Shown here: positions 5,963 to 6,062 of the stretch, one piece after another
Layout: each line of letters opens with the position of its first letter
Position numbering within the stretch: position 1 is the stretch's first letter
Source of the DNA: Streptosporangiaceae bacterium
Lineage (GTDB): Bacteria; Actinomycetota; Actinomycetes; Streptosporangiales; Streptosporangiaceae
Direction of reading: 5' to 3'
Length of the DNA: 6,062 nt
NCBI GenBank assembly: GCA_030038715.1
Contig: JASHSO010000370.1
Location: 1 to 6,062, forward strand
Notes under the pieces: generated by a model
Seen by the model: the letters and a program-made list of their open reading frames with translations, nothing else
Databases searched by the model: none
What the model was told of the DNA's origin: nothing
Program-made: the position numbers and the translations under genes

Positions 5963-6062
5963 ATGGCAGCTGAGTCTGTCGCTACTGTTACCAGACCGGC
6001 AGATGTCGGCCTCAGGCGGGAAATGGGGTTGATCGGCGCCACCTGGGCATCAACGACGTCGA
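5963..6062 (+). CDS. N-terminus of a probable APC-family amino-acid permease, cut by the window edge
   Basis: The frame is open from ATG 5963 to the edge, 33 complete codons: MAAESVATVTRPADVG, then LRREMGLIGATWASTTS. The ribosome binding site GAAGG (5951-5955) has an ideal seven-base spacing. The L-R-R-E-x-G-L-I-G-A-T-W-A-S pattern is the cytoplasmic lead-in and first part of transmembrane helix 1 in amino acid-polyamine-organocation permeases, where a glycine-rich GSG motif normally follows, just beyond the edge. The product would be an inner-membrane amino-acid transporter of about 12 helices. The family call rests on about 17 residues and the substrate cannot be inferred. The 350-bp gap before it suggests it starts its own transcript. 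Confidence 0.75.
   Translation, partial: MAAESVATVTRPADVGLRREMGLIGATWASTTS

Noticed and set aside
5719..6042. 107-codon minus-strand frame over the permease start
   Set aside because: It conflicts with the well-supported plus-strand start at 5963 (good ribosome binding site, APC-like N-terminus) and has no recognisable features.

Overview
This is a chromosomal window from a high-GC Gram-positive bacterium (Actinomycetota). The evidence is GC-rich third codon positions throughout, a mycobacterial/streptomycete-type Kgd protein, a DUF6104-like small gene behind it, and an ABATE/CGNR regulator of the actinobacterial kind. The order or genus cannot be fixed from the sequence. I see no phage, transposon, CRISPR, rRNA or tRNA signal. 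The content is ordinary core and housekeeping-type genome, and I did not find a convincing undescribed system.

Layout. (1) 1-2408 (+): the C-terminal two thirds of kgd, the multifunctional 2-oxoglutarate decarboxylase/dehydrogenase E1 of the TCA cycle; its 5' end lies outside the window. (2) 2412-2585 (+): a 57-residue DUF6104-like protein, three bases after the kgd stop and almost certainly co-transcribed with it. (3) 2586-2772: an intergenic gap with weak terminator-like folds, then a promoter region carrying ATAC/GTAT half-sites that look like a PadR-type operator. (4) 2773-3852 (+): a PadR-family regulator with an unusually long tail containing a coiled coil, a Trp-rich stretch, a helical block and three 10-residue tandem repeats. 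(5) 3835-3876: a perfect 10-bp inverted repeat with a nested hairpin, between two convergent genes, which probably terminates both. (6) 3881-4849 (-): an MDR-superfamily quinone-oxidoreductase-like enzyme. (7) 4850-5048: a divergent intergenic region. (8) 5049-5612 (+): an ABATE-domain/CGNR-type zinc-finger transcription factor whose fourth zinc ligand seems to be His instead of Cys. (9) 5613-5962: 350 bp without a gene, with several hairpins. (10) 5963 to the edge (+): the first 33 codons of a probable APC-family amino-acid permease with a strong ribosome binding site.

How the genes relate. Only kgd and the DUF6104-like gene form a clear transcription unit. The PadR gene has its own promoter region and is probably autoregulated. 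The oxidoreductase is convergent with padR and divergent from the CGNR regulator, so either regulator could control it, but nothing in the sequence proves this. The permease begins a new unit.
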